64,000 bases of DNA, taken from NCBI RefSeq assembly GCF_963678635.1, contig NC_087069.1, positions 37,511,329-37,575,328 on the forward strand. The letters run 5' to 3'. This stretch comes from Symsagittifera roscoffensis (Eukaryota > Xenacoelomorpha > Acoela > Convolutidae). Made by a program: the position numbers and the translations under genes. The number at the start of each line of letters is the position of its first letter. The first letter of the stretch is position 1. Below the pieces are notes generated by a model. That model saw only the letters and a list, made by a program, of their open reading frames with translations, ran no database searches and was not told the DNA's origin. Of this stretch, positions 28,762 through 41,972 are shown piece by piece.

Positions 28762-31700
28762 ATGAAAATAATTGAATCGTTTCGCTCTTTTTTGTATCCG
28801 ACCTCATATCACAGATTCGAAAAATTAAAACAGACGTTTCCGACAATTGCATCATGCATCGCCATAACAATATTCCTTCTATTTGGAACAGCGCTGCTTC
28901 AATCGGCTTTGCTTTACTGGGTTGAGTTTACATCGAAAGCGAATAAGTGCGAAACATCAACTTCAGCTTGGGAGTCATACTACAAAATAGAATTATCCCA
29001 TGAAACTGAAACTCAATTTCCGGATTACAAATTATACGTTGCGGTTGAACTGTTCACAGAGAAACTCTACCTGAACAAAAACTTCTCATTTGATCACGAG
29101 GAGTTTTTAGATGGAGTTCCAATTTTGTTCATTCCTGGCAATTGTGGGTTTCACGAACAAGGCAGAACAATCAGTTCGATTTTGACGCATATGATTGAAA
29201 GCAGAAAGTATGTTGGCTCTGTGCATTTCGATTATTTCACAATTGATTTCAACGAGGAATCTTTGGCGATGTCGGGACATTATTTGTTCAGAGCTAGGGT
29301 ACGTTTAAACATTGAAAGTTTCTCGATACCTTTTTGCTACACTTGTGGACACAATTAAGCGCAAATTTAGGTTTAATCTCATAGTTGCTTATTTTCAAGG
29401 ATTATTTGGAATACAGTGCTGATTTAAGTTAACCGGACAAAACGAACAAAATTTGAAATTACAAACATTTTTTTCCATTTGGGTTAGGATTTGACAAAAA
29501 ATGAAGTGAACAAAAATTACTTCAAATTTCACCAGAATTATGCTGCAATTTTTTCGTCGAAATTCTCAACCAAATTTTACCCCAAAAATGGGTCATTTCG
29601 GCTCTTTTTTTTTAAATTTATCAAGAATTACGCTGAAACTACTATGTTAATAAATGAGAAAAGTATAAATCCCAACCAAGCTATAGAAAGGTTAAATCGC
29701 TAAAAATGGTGTAAATTGTTTAAAATTCAATTCAAAGCAAAAATTTTGCGTTTTATATAGTAAAATCACATTTCTTGACTATCAAGCAAAAATATTTTTT
29801 ATACAGGTTTTTGGAGATTTAACCTTTCTAGAACCTTGTTGGGATATGTAAGAGACTTCTGGTGATATATAGTTTTCTCATCTATTTACAAGGCAGTTTC
29901 AGCGTAATTCTTGATTAATTAAAAAAGTCAAAATGAGCCATTTTTTGGGGAAAAATTTTTGATGAGAATTCCGGAGAAAAATTTGCAGCATATTAATTCT
30001 AGTGAATTTCTAAGCATTTTTTTTTCAGTTCATTTTTGTCTAATCTTTGCCCAATTGGAGAAAAACGCATTTAAAAATTCAAATTTTGTTCGTTTTTGTC
30101 CGGATAATTCAAATCAGCACTACTAATTAGGATTTTACTCTTTAAAATGCCTGTTTCAAATGTTAGTTTTCGCCTACATTTCCTTTGAATATCAGTAAAA
30201 TATTTCATAGACTAAAAGCAAATGATCAGAGTTAACCTCTATGAAAGTATCAAAATTTGGTTTTAAAGACTTATCAGTGTTTCCGGTTCTGAAAATTCCA
30301 GTTTTCCTCATCTGCACTTAGTTTTGCATCGTTGTGAATTCTTTCTTGAATAAGCGTAGTAAAAAAGTTGTTAATACGAAGTGAAACATTCTCAGCTGTA
30401 AAATTCAAAAATCAGTGTGAAAGCTTGTTTCACGTCGCATGAACAACGTTGTTATTCCGCTTATTCAAGCAAGAATACAAACGACGCAAAACTAGTGCAG
30501 ATGAGGAAAACTGGAATTTTCAGACCCGGATTAAATTACTAAGTCATTAAAATCAAATAAAAATAGTTTCAGACAGGGTAGCTTTGATTATTTGCTCTTG
30601 GTCTATGTAAAATTTAACTGAAATTCATTGGAAATGGTGTCACAAATTGGCATTAAAAATAAGCCTTTAAAGTGAAAAAATCCTGAGTTTGTGCTTAATT
30701 TTGCCCACTAATGTACTTTGAGTTCGGCACCACACTTCTGTCCCAGCTTAAGATATTTCTCTACTAGAGTAGAAATGAATCCTCGTTTAGAAACACTTAT
30801 TTTATCAGAATTGATTTTTTTTGCCGAAATTGTAGTGTTTAAAATTTATGGCTAAATCGTAGTAATATTCAGTTTCTGTTCTTAAAGTTGAACTTCTCAG
30901 CTGTTTGTATTATTTTATAGGTTCGTTTTTAGGCCTTCGTTGAAGAAAGCATCCTTCGCATCAGGACTCTCTACAAACAGCCCAAGAAGATCCTCCTCAT
31001 AGGCCACTCAATAGGCGGAGTCATTGGACGGTCTCTGGACTCTTTTGGATCCCCCTGGGCAGATACTCTGGTGACGATAGCCAGTCCCCACTTGATGCCA
31101 GTGGTGTACACGGACAAGGAAGTGGAGAGGTTTTACAAGGAGTATTTAAAAGATCCGTCTGAGAATAGGTCAGGTGATTTTAAAAAAAATTCAAGTGTGT
31201 AGAAATTTAATATGGAACATTTCCCAATTCTGCCCTCCTCAAAAAATTTCACCCCATTTAGTTTTCTACCCTCAGTTATTATGCAAATTTGTGTGAGAAT
31301 AATTTATCATTCAATAATTTAACCTGGAATACAGTGCTGATTTAAATTAACCGGACAAAACGCCTTAGACTTGAAATTTAAAACCCGTTTTTCTCAAATT
31401 GGGATGAGTTTAGGTGAAAACTTATGAAGACAAAACTTGCTTAAAATTTCAGCAGAATTAACATGGTGTAATTTGTTTTGCGAAATTTGGGCCCGAAGTT
31501 TTATCCCAAAAATGGGGTATTTTGGCTTTTCTTAGTTAATCAAAAATTACGCCGAAAATACCCAGTCGATCACAGACATAATTATATCAAAGTGAGCCCC
31601 TTACATAGCCGAACAAACTTTAAGAAGGGTATAATCTCCAAAATATTGTAGAAGTTAATTTATTTTTGTTTGAGAGACAAAAAAGGTCGTTTTACTATAT

Positions 31701-34700
31701 AAAATACCAACTTTTTATTTAAAAACAATTTTTAAACAATTTGCAAATTTTTTGGAGAAAATACCCTTCTTAAAGTTTTTTGGGCTATGTAAGGGGCTCA
31801 CTTTGATATAATTATGCCTGTGATCGACTGGGTATTTTCGGCGTAATTTTTGATTAACTAAGAAAAGCCAAAATGACCCATTTTTGGGGTAAAACTTCGG
31901 GCCCGAATTTTGCAAAACAATTTACACCATGTTAATTCTGCTGAAATTTTAAGCAAGTTTTGTCTTCATAAGTTTTCACCTAAACTCATCCCAATTTGAG
32001 AAAAACGGGTTTTAAATTTCAAGTTTAACGCGTTTTATCCGGTTAATTTAAATCAGCACTGTAGAAGTTAGAGAGGACGAAATGTGGAAATCGCAGAACT
32101 TATAGTGACAAATATCACAGTAACAGTAATGTGTCTACTGATCGATTTTTCAGATAGTGAATCTGCTTTTTCAATATATTTAAGGAGAATTATTCCATTA
32201 GCTCAGTTTTGAGGTCATCGCTTGGAAATGGCTTACATTTTAAAATCAAAAACTTTTTACACTTGTGGATCACCTAATTTTAGTTCTACGTAATATATAG
32301 GAAACTTGTTCTTCCGACCATTGAAAATGGGGATAAACTTTGTATTCGGGTGTGTTAACGTTTGTTATTTTTTTGCTTTCTACGCAAAATCAGATGCCAC
32401 AAATAATGAGAGACGCTTTGGAAAATTTTTTCACTTTTTTCAAAAATTTAGTTTTTCTAAAAACTACGCTACCGATTTTCATAAAGTGGTACAAATGAGA
32501 AATCCACCCACTCCACTGTGTGCCTGCATAATCCCCTAGTCCCTAGTCTCTTTTTACCTTCTTTCTGCAGCCTAAGAAAAAGAGTGTGGGTGGAATTTTT
32601 GACCCATGTTTTTGGGTTTTTTTTTATTTTTTCGGAAAGTACTTTCCCAAATCTGAGGTCTTGGTTTCAATGGATAGAACAGGCTGTGGGAATCTTCCCT
32701 GTTTTAGCGGCTACGCCCAATTTTTTTAAACAAAAAGTTATGACCCTCGCAAAAATCAAAATTTCGAGTTTTTGACAGTTTTTTGAAACTTTTTGACTTT
32801 TCTCAAAAACTACCTTCCCAAATCTGAGGTTTTTTTCAATGAGTAGAAAAGGTTATGGGAAGCTCCGCTGCTTAAATGTTTATGCCTAAGTTTTTTACAC
32901 AAAAAGTTATGACCCTCCAAAAAGTCATTTTTTCGCTTTTTGACCATTTTTGAAAATTTTTAGAATCAATAGAAAAGACGTGTTGTGGGGAACTCCCCTG
33001 CAGAAGCGATTATGCCCAAATATTTTTACTAAGAAATTATGACCCTCGGAAAAATCAAAATTTCGAGTTTCTGATCACTTTTTGAAACTTTGTTTTCTTC
33101 AAAAACTACCCTCCCAAAACAGAGGTTATGGTTCCATTGAGTAAAAAGGGTCGTTGGAAGCTCCGCTGCATAAGCGGTAACGCCTAAACTTTTTTACAAA
33201 AGTTATGACCCTCGGGAAAGTCAAATTTTTGATTTCTAACCATCTTTTGAAACTTTTTGACTTGTCCTTCCGCATCAGTACATAAAATTCAAAAATTATC
33301 AAACAGGTATTTCCAGCTTTAGCTGGCCTCTAGTGTCATTTTTAATTTTTTATTATAATTTAATTTTAGTCCATTAAAGTAATTTTAGTTTTTTTTTTCA
33401 GCGAACTTTTGGGAATCAAAAACTTTTTCATTTTTTTTTGAATTTTTTTTCTTTTCTGGTCCTTTTTCTACAAAAACTGTTGTCCAATTTGCATACTTTA
33501 CTATGGATGTCGAATATGCCTAACTTGTAGTCTCTCGTTCAGATCCTTTTTTACATACCGCGCAGAAAAACAAGGATGTTAATTTGAAAAAAATTTTCTT
33601 TGTTTTTTTATGGTTATGGTCTCAACATTATGTGCTTTTTGCACAGTTACCGGCTAATCTTGCTGTTCGGACTATTTGAAAAATGTGGAGGAACTTTGTG
33701 TTCGGTTGTGTTTTAGTTTTTTTTTGTTGTTTTCCACGCAAAATAATCATCGTAATGGGTCGAGTGATTTTTGGTCTAATTTCAAGCTCAAAAGGTGAGC
33801 GTTCAGGCTCATAATAGCTTATTTGTGCTTAATTTAAACCTTGAAAACTTAAGCTCACTTGTGTAAAAGTACTTTTTGGAGTTTCTGAGCGCCAATTTGG
33901 TAATAAAAACTTTAAAATTCAAAAATATTCTCCAATTTTTTACGAGTTTTTTTGTTTTTTTATAGTCATTTTTCTTAAAAAACTGTTTTTCAACTTGGCT
34001 ATTTTATTATGACTGTCGAGTATGCTTGAGTTTTTTTTCCGTTCAGATGTTTTTATCTTACCATGCAGAAAAAGTGACACTAATTTGAAAAAAAAGACTA
34101 TGGTCGGAACTTTTTGTGCTACTTGCACAGTAACAGGCTATACTTGTTAACAATCCCTTTTGTATGATATTCAATAGAGAATCCACCGAACGTAAATATT
34201 GCAAATTTTTTAGCCATTGGAGCTATTAATTTATTACAATGGTGTCTTACAAAAAAAGTCCGAAAGATCTCAGCTGTTTTCTCTAAATAGGTTCCTGATC
34301 TCATTCGCTCCCGGCAGACGTGACTTCACAGTGCCTGGACACCTCACCAGACTCCCATCATCCACATACACATCCACGTCCTTTTCTACTTCTGCTCGGT
34401 CTCAAGAGCAGTTAGCTGATCCCCTTGTGTCGTCACCACATTTGAGACATCTCTCCTTCGAAGCCATTCCCAAGGTCATTAAGATGTGTCAGTTTAAATG
34501 TCATCTTTGACAGTAAAATAAAAGATTTCAGCTAAGATTACAATTGTTCATTTGTTTCGAGTTCAGTTTAAGTGAAGTGAATATGAGTTTTACATGGTTA
34601 AATGTTAGAGATCTCCAGAGATCCATTTTTGTAGCGAACATCTTTTTCAATTATCATCATCATTCTTTTTTGTTTCTTGATTCTTTAGGATTGGGTATAC

Positions 34701-37700
34701 ATAGAGATACATTTCTGTTATTGAAGGATATTCTTGTTTTAAAACTAATCTTTATGTGGCTCTATGATTCGAAACCTCCTATGGTCGTCCATTTTTAAGG
34801 AAAACAAATTTTTCAGTTATTGTTCCTGTTTCGAAGATAATGGAATATTTACAGTCAATTTTCGCCGATCGAAATAATAGTTTTCGACAAAATTTTTTTG
34901 TACCCCATTGAACATATCGCTTCCTGAGTTCAAATGTAAAAAGATAGTTTACCTCCGATTTTTTTTTGTAAAGTTCTGGGGGCTTGAAAATTGCCAAATT
35001 GGCCATGTTCTGGACCAAATTATGCGCGCTTTAAAGAGTTTATTCATAATGCTGAGAGCGTAACTCGAATCATTTATGCGTGGCAAATATCCCGCACAAC
35101 AAATTATCCAAATTGAAGTGAAGCTACCTAATCGGCATTATTATTTTGGCACGACTCAAAATTTCACACTTTGATATTGTCCAAAATTTATAGGTTTTCA
35201 ATAGTTTCTTTTCCCAAAAACTATTCGATGTGAATTAAGCGACCGTCGGAACATTCAAGGCTTTGCCCTGATATACGACCAGTCCTGTCATCATAATTGT
35301 TTGTTTGAAAGAATGAAAAGTTAGTTTGTTTTAAAATTCTCCTTCTGCTCTAGTCCCACCAGTCGGCTGATCACGTGGCCTCTTCTTACTGCAACTCAGC
35401 GTGTATTGTCATCTCCAGGATGATACTAGACTGGGTGGACTTCCAACAGATGCAGTTCATGGACACCCAGACTAAGAGAGATGTGTACTACTACCATTTT
35501 GTGAGAAATCCAGGCTAGTTTGTTAAGTTTTGATACGTAATTAGAAGGCTTGTTAGAGATTTTTCTAAAAAAAAAATTTCTCCTTGGGTAAAAATTTTCT
35601 CCTTAGCCAACCCTATTTGAGGTTGTTCAAAGTTCCTTTGCATTTTAAGGGCTTTTGGAGGTTCAACTAATTTTACTGGATCAACAGGACATCAAGTTGT
35701 GACTTGGATAATTGGGTCTTTTCTATTGTAGCCCCGCCCCCCACCCAAAAAAAAACTATTGACCCACGAAATGCAAAATTATTTGCTTGCGTGGGTATAC
35801 TTAAGCTGAAAGGGGGCTATAATGTGGGAAAACATGGATAATTTGAATCTTTTAAAATCTATTTCTGTTCGAGTTTTGTTAGATCAATGGAACTGTTTCT
35901 AAGTGTTAATGCAAATATATAGGCAACAAGAGTCTACGATACGAGACTGACAACCACACTGAACTCAATTTAATCTGCAAACCCATCGGAGAACGATCTA
36001 GAACATTCTACTACCTTTCAATCACATCCGGTGCAAGTTTCATTGCTGCTAAAAAATCAGACGAAGATGAACCAGTGTTTCTAAACCGACATGTGTTTTC
36101 CGTCTTACCGCCAATTCAAAAGACAGTGAAGACCCCTGATTTCAAAATGGAACGACTAGTTGCTACTAATAAATACGCTGCCCTGGATTGCAATGCGTTG
36201 AGAGAAGAGGGATATACAAAATTGTGTCTGCCAATAACTACTCGGATGAGCGATGAGAAGTTCGATGTTGGCTATGCTTTCAACGCGGATCAGTTTTTGA
36301 AATTAGGTTACATTTCAAGATGGTGTTCAACAGTTTATTTATGTTTAAACTTGACTGCTAAAAGTAAACTTTTATCGCATTCACAAAAAAAAACAGAAAA
36401 ATCAATATAATTTTGAAAAAATTTCTTGGTGTATCAAATCAATATTTTGAAAATTTTCTTGCTTAAGAAAATCAATACTAAGCGTGGTCGGATTTTTCTG
36501 TGCTGATTGCACAGCACATGGCTATTTTTCAACTATAGCAACTATTTATAAAAATTTCTTGGTCATTTGAAAAAATATAAATAGTTTTTTTTGCGTGAAT
36601 TTTTATTTGTTTGCTGTCATGCTTCAGTGCTGCGTTCTTTCAAACCTGAATACGGCCGATTAGAAGGTTGATACTATCTTTACAAGAAATCTAAGTATTA
36701 AGCGTATTTCACTTCTATACAACATTGAATTTACCGAAAGTACTACATATATTATTAAAATCAGACTCAAATTCCTACATGTAACAGAAAATGTGTTCAA
36801 TTTGGCATATAAAACTTTTTAGTCCGCCAAAACGTTTTTTCCAATGTTTTTGAGAAATCATTTTGAGATAGCCTCACATGGCTACTAAAGATTGAATCAA
36901 GTGTATCAACTGCATGTTTAGACATAACGAAAGCAGGCAAGATAGGAACCCTTAAAGACGTCATGTACGTGGACATCACGCTAACAGGACTTCACAAAAC
37001 ACTGCATGTTTTCGACGTGGACGTTGAATCGAGTTGCGAGGATGCGTTTATGATCTACGGAGGAGAGGATGGAAATGTTCCTTATGATACGACTAAAGGT
37101 GAGAGAAAAGCCTTTTCGGAATATCGGTCTCGAAAAGGTGAAAATGTGCTTCGAATTAGAAGAATTGTTCGGAAAATCCTTTCGTTTATTTTTGTCTACC
37201 TTTCTGTAACCTAGCTATTTGCACACTGACTGCTGTATGAAGTAATTTTTTTGCTATGAGGGAAGTTGCGAGCATCATTTCTAAAAACATCTTTAAAGAA
37301 AAAAAATATGCCAGGAATGGAAATTTTTTCGGTAATTAAGATGATGATAGTGACTTTATAGACTCTTTTATACTGGCAAAAAATGTAATGCAAATAGAAA
37401 ATTGGTGTCTATTATGATGTTAGTTTTTGCCCTTGGATTGTGATGTACTAATGTTAACTAAGAAAAGTACAAAAAAATTACATTTCGAAAAAACAACTAA
37501 TATAAGCGCATCTTTCAATGCTGTATATTAAAGCAGTTTTTGCAAAATTTTTCAAACCACGTGACAACATATGACTTCAAATTGCATCTCTGAAAAAATG
37601 AAATACAATTTTTCAGTCCCTTCTGGTATATTCAGGATTACAATCTATGAAATTTTGTTCATTTGACAAGAGGGATCAATGTTTTCAGATTTTAAGTTTT

Positions 37701-40700
37701 TTCTGGTTTAATTGAGTTCCTCACATGTTGTTTTTACAAGGAATGGAAAGATATAATAATCACAAGGTTAAACACGGAAGTTTTTGTTCCGACCCTTTGA
37801 AAAATGCCGAGGAACTTTGTATTCGGGTGTCTTAATTTTCTTCTTTTTGTTTTCCATGCAAAGTCAGCTACCACAAATATCAAAGGAATTGATCGAGTTA
37901 TATATATTAAAGCCATTTCAGTCGTGATTCGATCTATAAAAAATTTAAGCGTCGAGAATAACCGGTTGGAAATTTTTGATTTTTGGTTCAATTTCCAACT
38001 AATAAGGTCAGCATGCAGACTTACAATAGCTTAATTAAGCTCATTTTAAGCCATGAAAACTTTTACTCGGGTAAAGTTAGTTTATGGGGTTTTTAGCGCC
38101 ATATTGCGAATCAATAATTGAAGAAAAATCTGCAACATATTTAAAAAATTGTGTGAAACTTTTTTCTATTATTTTTTCTCTTTTGTTTAGTCTTTCTCTA
38201 CAAAAACTGTCCTGCAATTGGCCTATTCGACTATGATTTTCGAATTTGCGTAATTTGTATTTTTTTCCGTTCAGTTGTTTTTTACACCACACAGAAAAAA
38301 CGACACAATAAACAGCAAAAAAATATCGTGACCTATATACTGGAGGAAACATTCAATGCAACCAAATAATTTTCAAACCACAAGCAAGGATAGCCGGTTA
38401 CTGTGCAAATAGCACAGAATGTTCCGATCATAGTCTTAACAAAAGATTATTTCATTTTTTTTCTTCAAATTAGTCTTTAAATTTGTTCAGTCTCAAGTTC
38501 GCTTTTTTGCTGTTTGTCTTTGAAGTTCAGTTGATTTCCTTAGTTGAAAGGATGGCAAACTCGACCATTGGATAGCAAAAGTGTAAAGTTAAGGAAAACG
38601 TGATCGACTTCTAAAATCGAAAGTGGAATTTAATTATCAGATTTCGCAACGAAATATAAGTTTGACTTATTCATCCAGTTTTCTCTAATTGGGTTAATCT
38701 TATCAAAAAAGTGCCGATCATAAATTGTTCAAAGAGCTTTGAGGACATATTTTGCTTTAAAACTCGCAAGTTGAAGTTAAGCAAAAAAAAACATTCAGAG
38801 TTGTTTTCTGTATACTTGCGTTCATTGCGTCTTTTTTTTCCACCTGTCTGTTGGCTGTGTTTTATTATTCTTCGTCAAAAAACATAACGTTGTTTACATT
38901 GACTGCTGTTGTTTATGAAAGTTTATGCCAATTAAGAAGAAATAAATGAAGTTAGCAGTACCCCTGCGGTATCGGTTTTTTTCACATGCGGCTGGGTGTC
39001 GTCAGCTTCGCTCTGTCGGCTTGCCTGCTGGGCATATTACTTGTGAGAAGTCTGTTTCTTTTTAACAACTCGTACCAGGGGCAAAAGTTTTATTCTTATC
39101 TTCCGTGATGCTTGTTATTGCATTTTAGCTGTTTACGCATACTAATTTGAAAAAAAATCATGCTTTGATGCTAAATGATTCGATTGTATAGAAGTTTAAT
39201 CAATGCAAGTTTCTTATTTACTTTGCTTCACGTTCTTTGTAGTTTCGTGTTTTTTCTTAAAAATAGGATAATAAGTGGGATGATTGTAACTGATTAATTG
39301 ACAGCAAACGTTCGAGGCTATTGCAAAAACTTTGCAGTGTTTTTATAACAATTGAGACCACAATTCAAATAATGTTACTTTTCCGAAAGTCAATCATAAT
39401 TTGTATACAATTAAAGATTTTTTAAAGAAAAACACGAACTTTACTATATAAATGAACTATGATGGTGTAATTAATTTTAAAGTTTTAATTTTTTCTGTAA
39501 AATTTGGGAGTTGAACAAGATTATCTCTGTTATAAGTACGATGTAATAGATGTAAACTAAGTTGATCGATGTTTTAACTGAAACTGTTGAAAAAGATGTT
39601 GTTTTCCAGGGTTCAACACAGTAACCATAGTCTCATGGCTTTCGTTCCAAAACATGGCCTTGAAACTCATTAAACCCATTGGGTGTGACGTAACTATACA
39701 CATACGGCCATCAGTTCTCGGAATCATGCATTACGTCAGAATTCAAATAACTTCTCTGCCAACGTATTTCGTAATTCTGCTTCTAGTACTCATAGAATCG
39801 AATATTGAGTCAAAGTTTGAAACAAAACTGATATACTCGTGCTTTAAACTGAACTTCCTACTTAAATTTATAGTAACTTCAATTACAACTGCATTATTGT
39901 CAGTAGTAGCAAAGGTGCTTAGCAAGAAATCGGCAGTTTTTGATCTCAAGTTTGCTGTTGATGAAAAGTTGTTTTCCTTTTGGACACCGTTGTTATTATT
40001 TTCAACAGCTTGGGTTGCAATTGTTGTGTTTATTTTTGCCCTGGAATTTTTTCTGAAAGTTTTGATTTTCGTAGTGCCATATACATTTTTAATGCAAATT
40101 GTGAAGCGTATTTTCAAATTCAGCTGTTTCATTGGTCAAATGTTTCTGTTTATTCCATTAGTTTTAGGATTTCCAAGCCTAACTGCAGTACTGAGTGGAA
40201 TTTTGATGCTGCTTTTCAATGTCAGGTGCAATTTACTGAATGAAAAAACTGCTAAAACTTCAACGTCATCATCTTTGTGTAATTCAATCATATGTGAATT
40301 TCCCATAAATCGTCCAAGAGCTAAATTTTTGACAATCAAGAATAAAATAAAGTCATGTTTCGCCAAGTTAAGCGAGCCTGTAGATATAACGGTTAATGAA
40401 TGTATTAAATCTTGCCTTGAAAGACCAGACAATATTGAAAACTATGGAACCAGACAAGCTAAAACCGAGCTCAAAAACGACTTTGCACAAGCTAATTCTG
40501 GTGCTAATATGTCGCTTAGTGAACTTAGATTTCACAAGTTAGGTTTTCTTTTCTGCCTAATGACTTGTCTTCCTAATATTTTGTTTACAATAGCTCTAAT
40601 GAAAGATAAACAACCAAACTACCTATATTTTGACCCTACACTACCTACTGCGTTTAGTTGCACACTTGTATATTTCGCCCATATCGCTGTAGAGTTAGTT

Positions 40701-40934
40701 TCACCCGAACATTGCAAAATTCAACTGGCATATTTTAAGAGTTACGACCAAGATCTAGCGGCTAAACTGATAAAATGGGTGTTTTATATCGGCATATTCT
40801 CTTCGTTTGTAGCATATTTGTACAGATTACATAACTTGTTGGTTCATTGCACCGTCTTGTACTTGACGCTTATGGTGAAGTTTGTATTTATAAATGATGG
40901 AAAAATATCGGAACTCAATCGGAAAATAAAGTGA
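28762..40934 (+). CDS. PGAP1: GPI inositol-deacylase PGAP1 (Bst1 family), seven exons
   Basis: Exons 28762-29298, 30933-31168, 34291-34474, 35354-35513, 35923-36306, 36937-37098 and 39610-40934 add up to 2,988 nt, 995 aa with no internal stop. Human PGAP1 is about 920 aa. The enzyme removes the inositol acyl chain from GPI-anchored proteins in the ER. Exon 1 has an N-terminal membrane anchor (about residues 27-48) and FIPGNCGFHEQGRTISS; exon 2 has the lipase elbow GHSIGG with Ser205. SADHV at the start of exon 4 probably carries the catalytic His, and YYYHFVRNP aligns with the family's HHFxRHP stretch. Exon 7 holds several membrane segments. I chose the ATG at 28762 because it precedes the anchor. 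The intron after exon 4 has a GC donor (CAG/GCTAGT); only this choice keeps the phase. Introns are full of repeats. Confidence 0.92.
29414..30122. mobile_element. Foldback MITE with Tc1-like ends, copy 1
   Basis: Starts CAGTGCTGATTTAAGTTAAC after a TA and ends in the inverted sequence ...TCAAATCAGCACT. The arms are complementary along most of about 700 bp, so the element is nearly a full palindrome. No transposase. It lies in PGAP1 intron 1. The right terminus is slightly degraded (cactacta instead of cactgta). Confidence 0.85.
31332..32061. mobile_element. Foldback MITE with Tc1-like ends, copy 2
   Basis: 730 bp, CAGTGCTGATTTAAATTAAC ... TTTAAATCAGCACTG, flanked by TA on both sides, the Tc1/mariner target duplication. 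The two arms are near-perfect inverted repeats. It lies in PGAP1 intron 2. Confidence 0.9.
32308..34150 (+). repeat. Dispersed repeat family, two copies in tandem (more at 37.8 and 42.4 kb)
   Basis: One end reads ttccgaccattgaaaatg...actttgtattcgggtgt and the other aaaactg...tcgaatatgcttga...ccgttcagatgttttt, then ggtcggaactttttgtgct and ttgcacagtaacaggcta. Copies span 32308 to about 33660 (with an array inside) and about 33661-34150. No coding function seen. Confidence 0.6.
32600..33265 (+). repeat. Tandem array in PGAP1 intron 2, about four diverged copies
   Basis: The unit of about 150-200 bp contains ctaccctcccaaatctgagg, gggaagctccgctgc, ttatgcctaa and aaaagttatgaccctcggaa. Copies start near 32630, 32805, 32960 and 33105. 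It is embedded in the dispersed repeat family described at 32308-34150. Confidence 0.75.
35135..35300 (+). repeat. Dispersed repeat, copy in PGAP1 intron 3 (pair at 18.55 kb)
   Basis: Same order of blocks as 18540-18695, ending gctttgccctgatatacgac. It lies just upstream of the acceptor of PGAP1 exon 4. Confidence 0.65.
37785..38430 (+). repeat. Dispersed repeat family, copy in PGAP1 intron 6
   Basis: Begins ttccgaccctttgaaaaatg, continues actttgtattcgggtgtctt and has the ttttccgttcagttg block near 38268. At its right side the terminal block appears inverted (agccggttactgtgcaaata), so the element may end in inverted repeats. Confidence 0.65.
38515..38780 (+). repeat. Dispersed repeat, copy in PGAP1 intron 6 (pair at 16.75 kb)
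   Basis: Matches 16750-16990 over about 200 bp with small indels, including gggttaatcttatcaaaaaa followed by gtgcc. Confidence 0.75.
38986..39108 (+). CDS. Short ORF with signal-anchor-like start inside PGAP1 intron 6 (doubtful)
   Basis: ATG followed by 40 codons; the first 20 are strongly hydrophobic (MRLGVVSFALSACLLGILLV), as in a signal peptide. The patch is richer in GC than the surrounding intron. A GTGAGA donor-like sequence lies at its inner edge. PGAP1 exons 6 and 7 join in phase without it, and no acceptor precedes it, so it is not a PGAP1 exon. It could be the first exon of an unseen gene, or chance. Confidence 0.2.
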   Translation: MRLGVVSFALSACLLGILLVRSLFLFNNSYQGQKFYSYLP

Positions 40935-41229
40935 GAAATTGGGATTTCCGATTGGCATGTCATTTTTTCCTGAAGTGCTTTTTTAAATTCTGCTTTTTTG
41001 GAATTATTTTGAATTTAATTGTGATTGTTACGATAGACCTAGCTGTTGCAATGCCTATGAATGATTTGTTTCTAAGCAGTAAATTTTGTCGTAACTCAGT
41101 TAAAATAACTTAATCAAATCTTCAAATGATGAAACAATATTTTAAATTGATTTATGATATTTTAAATTGAATGTTCTTTGCCTCAATAATTGATTTTCAA
41201 GTTCTTGTTTTTCTAACTGAGTCCATTTC

Positions 41230-41235
41230 AATAAA
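41230..41235 (+). promoter_or_regulatory. Candidate polyadenylation signal of PGAP1
   Basis: AATAAA about 300 bp after the PGAP1 stop codon; a second AATAAA follows about 15 bp later. Confidence 0.5.
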
Positions 41236-41756
41236 CAAAAATGTAAAATAAACTGCAAAAACTAGGAGAACAATTTCTTACATTCGAACGTTAAATTCGG
41301 CCGACTGTGTCATCTTAATATGAAAAAGACATTGGCAACAATCGCAATATACATATGTCAATTTACGGTCATAAAAATGCATTGTGTTTGACCTTTCTCG
41401 CAATTGAGCTTTTTCCTATCTCAGAAAATTTCCATTTTTCAAATTGGTTTTTTTTGAACAAAAATGCTTTTCCGGTTTGTAGTAGTGCTCATTGAATGGC
41501 TCAAATAAAATTGATCACTTTGAAAAGTATTTCCTCAATAAACAGGCATAATGTTTTTAGTAGGACGAGTCGACCTAATGCAATCAGGAGGCAATTAGAA
41601 TCACTTTTTAATCTTTTTTGGGCGTCCGCTGTATTGTTGTGGACAGACACAGGGGCGTCAAGAAATAAAAAGGCTTTAAAATTGGATTAGGAAAATAAAC
41701 AGCTACGGTCAAATAATAAAACAGAAAATCAAACAAAAATTACATGTTTACATAAA

Positions 41757-41762
41757 TTTATT
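41757..41762 (-). promoter_or_regulatory. Candidate polyadenylation signal of the minus-strand gene
   Basis: AATAAA on the minus strand, about 210 bp after the TGA at 41973-41975. Confidence 0.45.
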
Positions 41763-41972
41763 TTTTTTCCATGGAGCAATGTTTCAGTAATTGCCTTGCC
41801 GACACGCTGAATCAAAAAAACTTCTTTTGCTCATGTGAAGCTCAGTGAAAATTTTTTCGAAAATATTTTCTAAAATCTGATATCGAAAGACGCAAATTAA
41901 GAAGATGAAGTTTGAAGAAAAAGTGAAAGTTTCCATGACATTAATATCTTAATAATTTCATTGTTGAAGACG

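Larger units (their letters stand above)
40935..41972. other. Convergent 3' region between PGAP1 and the minus-strand gene
   Basis: Contains AATAAA on + at 41230-41235 (PGAP1 side) and on - at 41757-41762 (other gene). No further coding sequence is supported. Confidence 0.55.

Noticed and set aside
39743-40132. 129-codon minus ORF
   Set aside because: Antisense of the PGAP1 membrane-segment exon.
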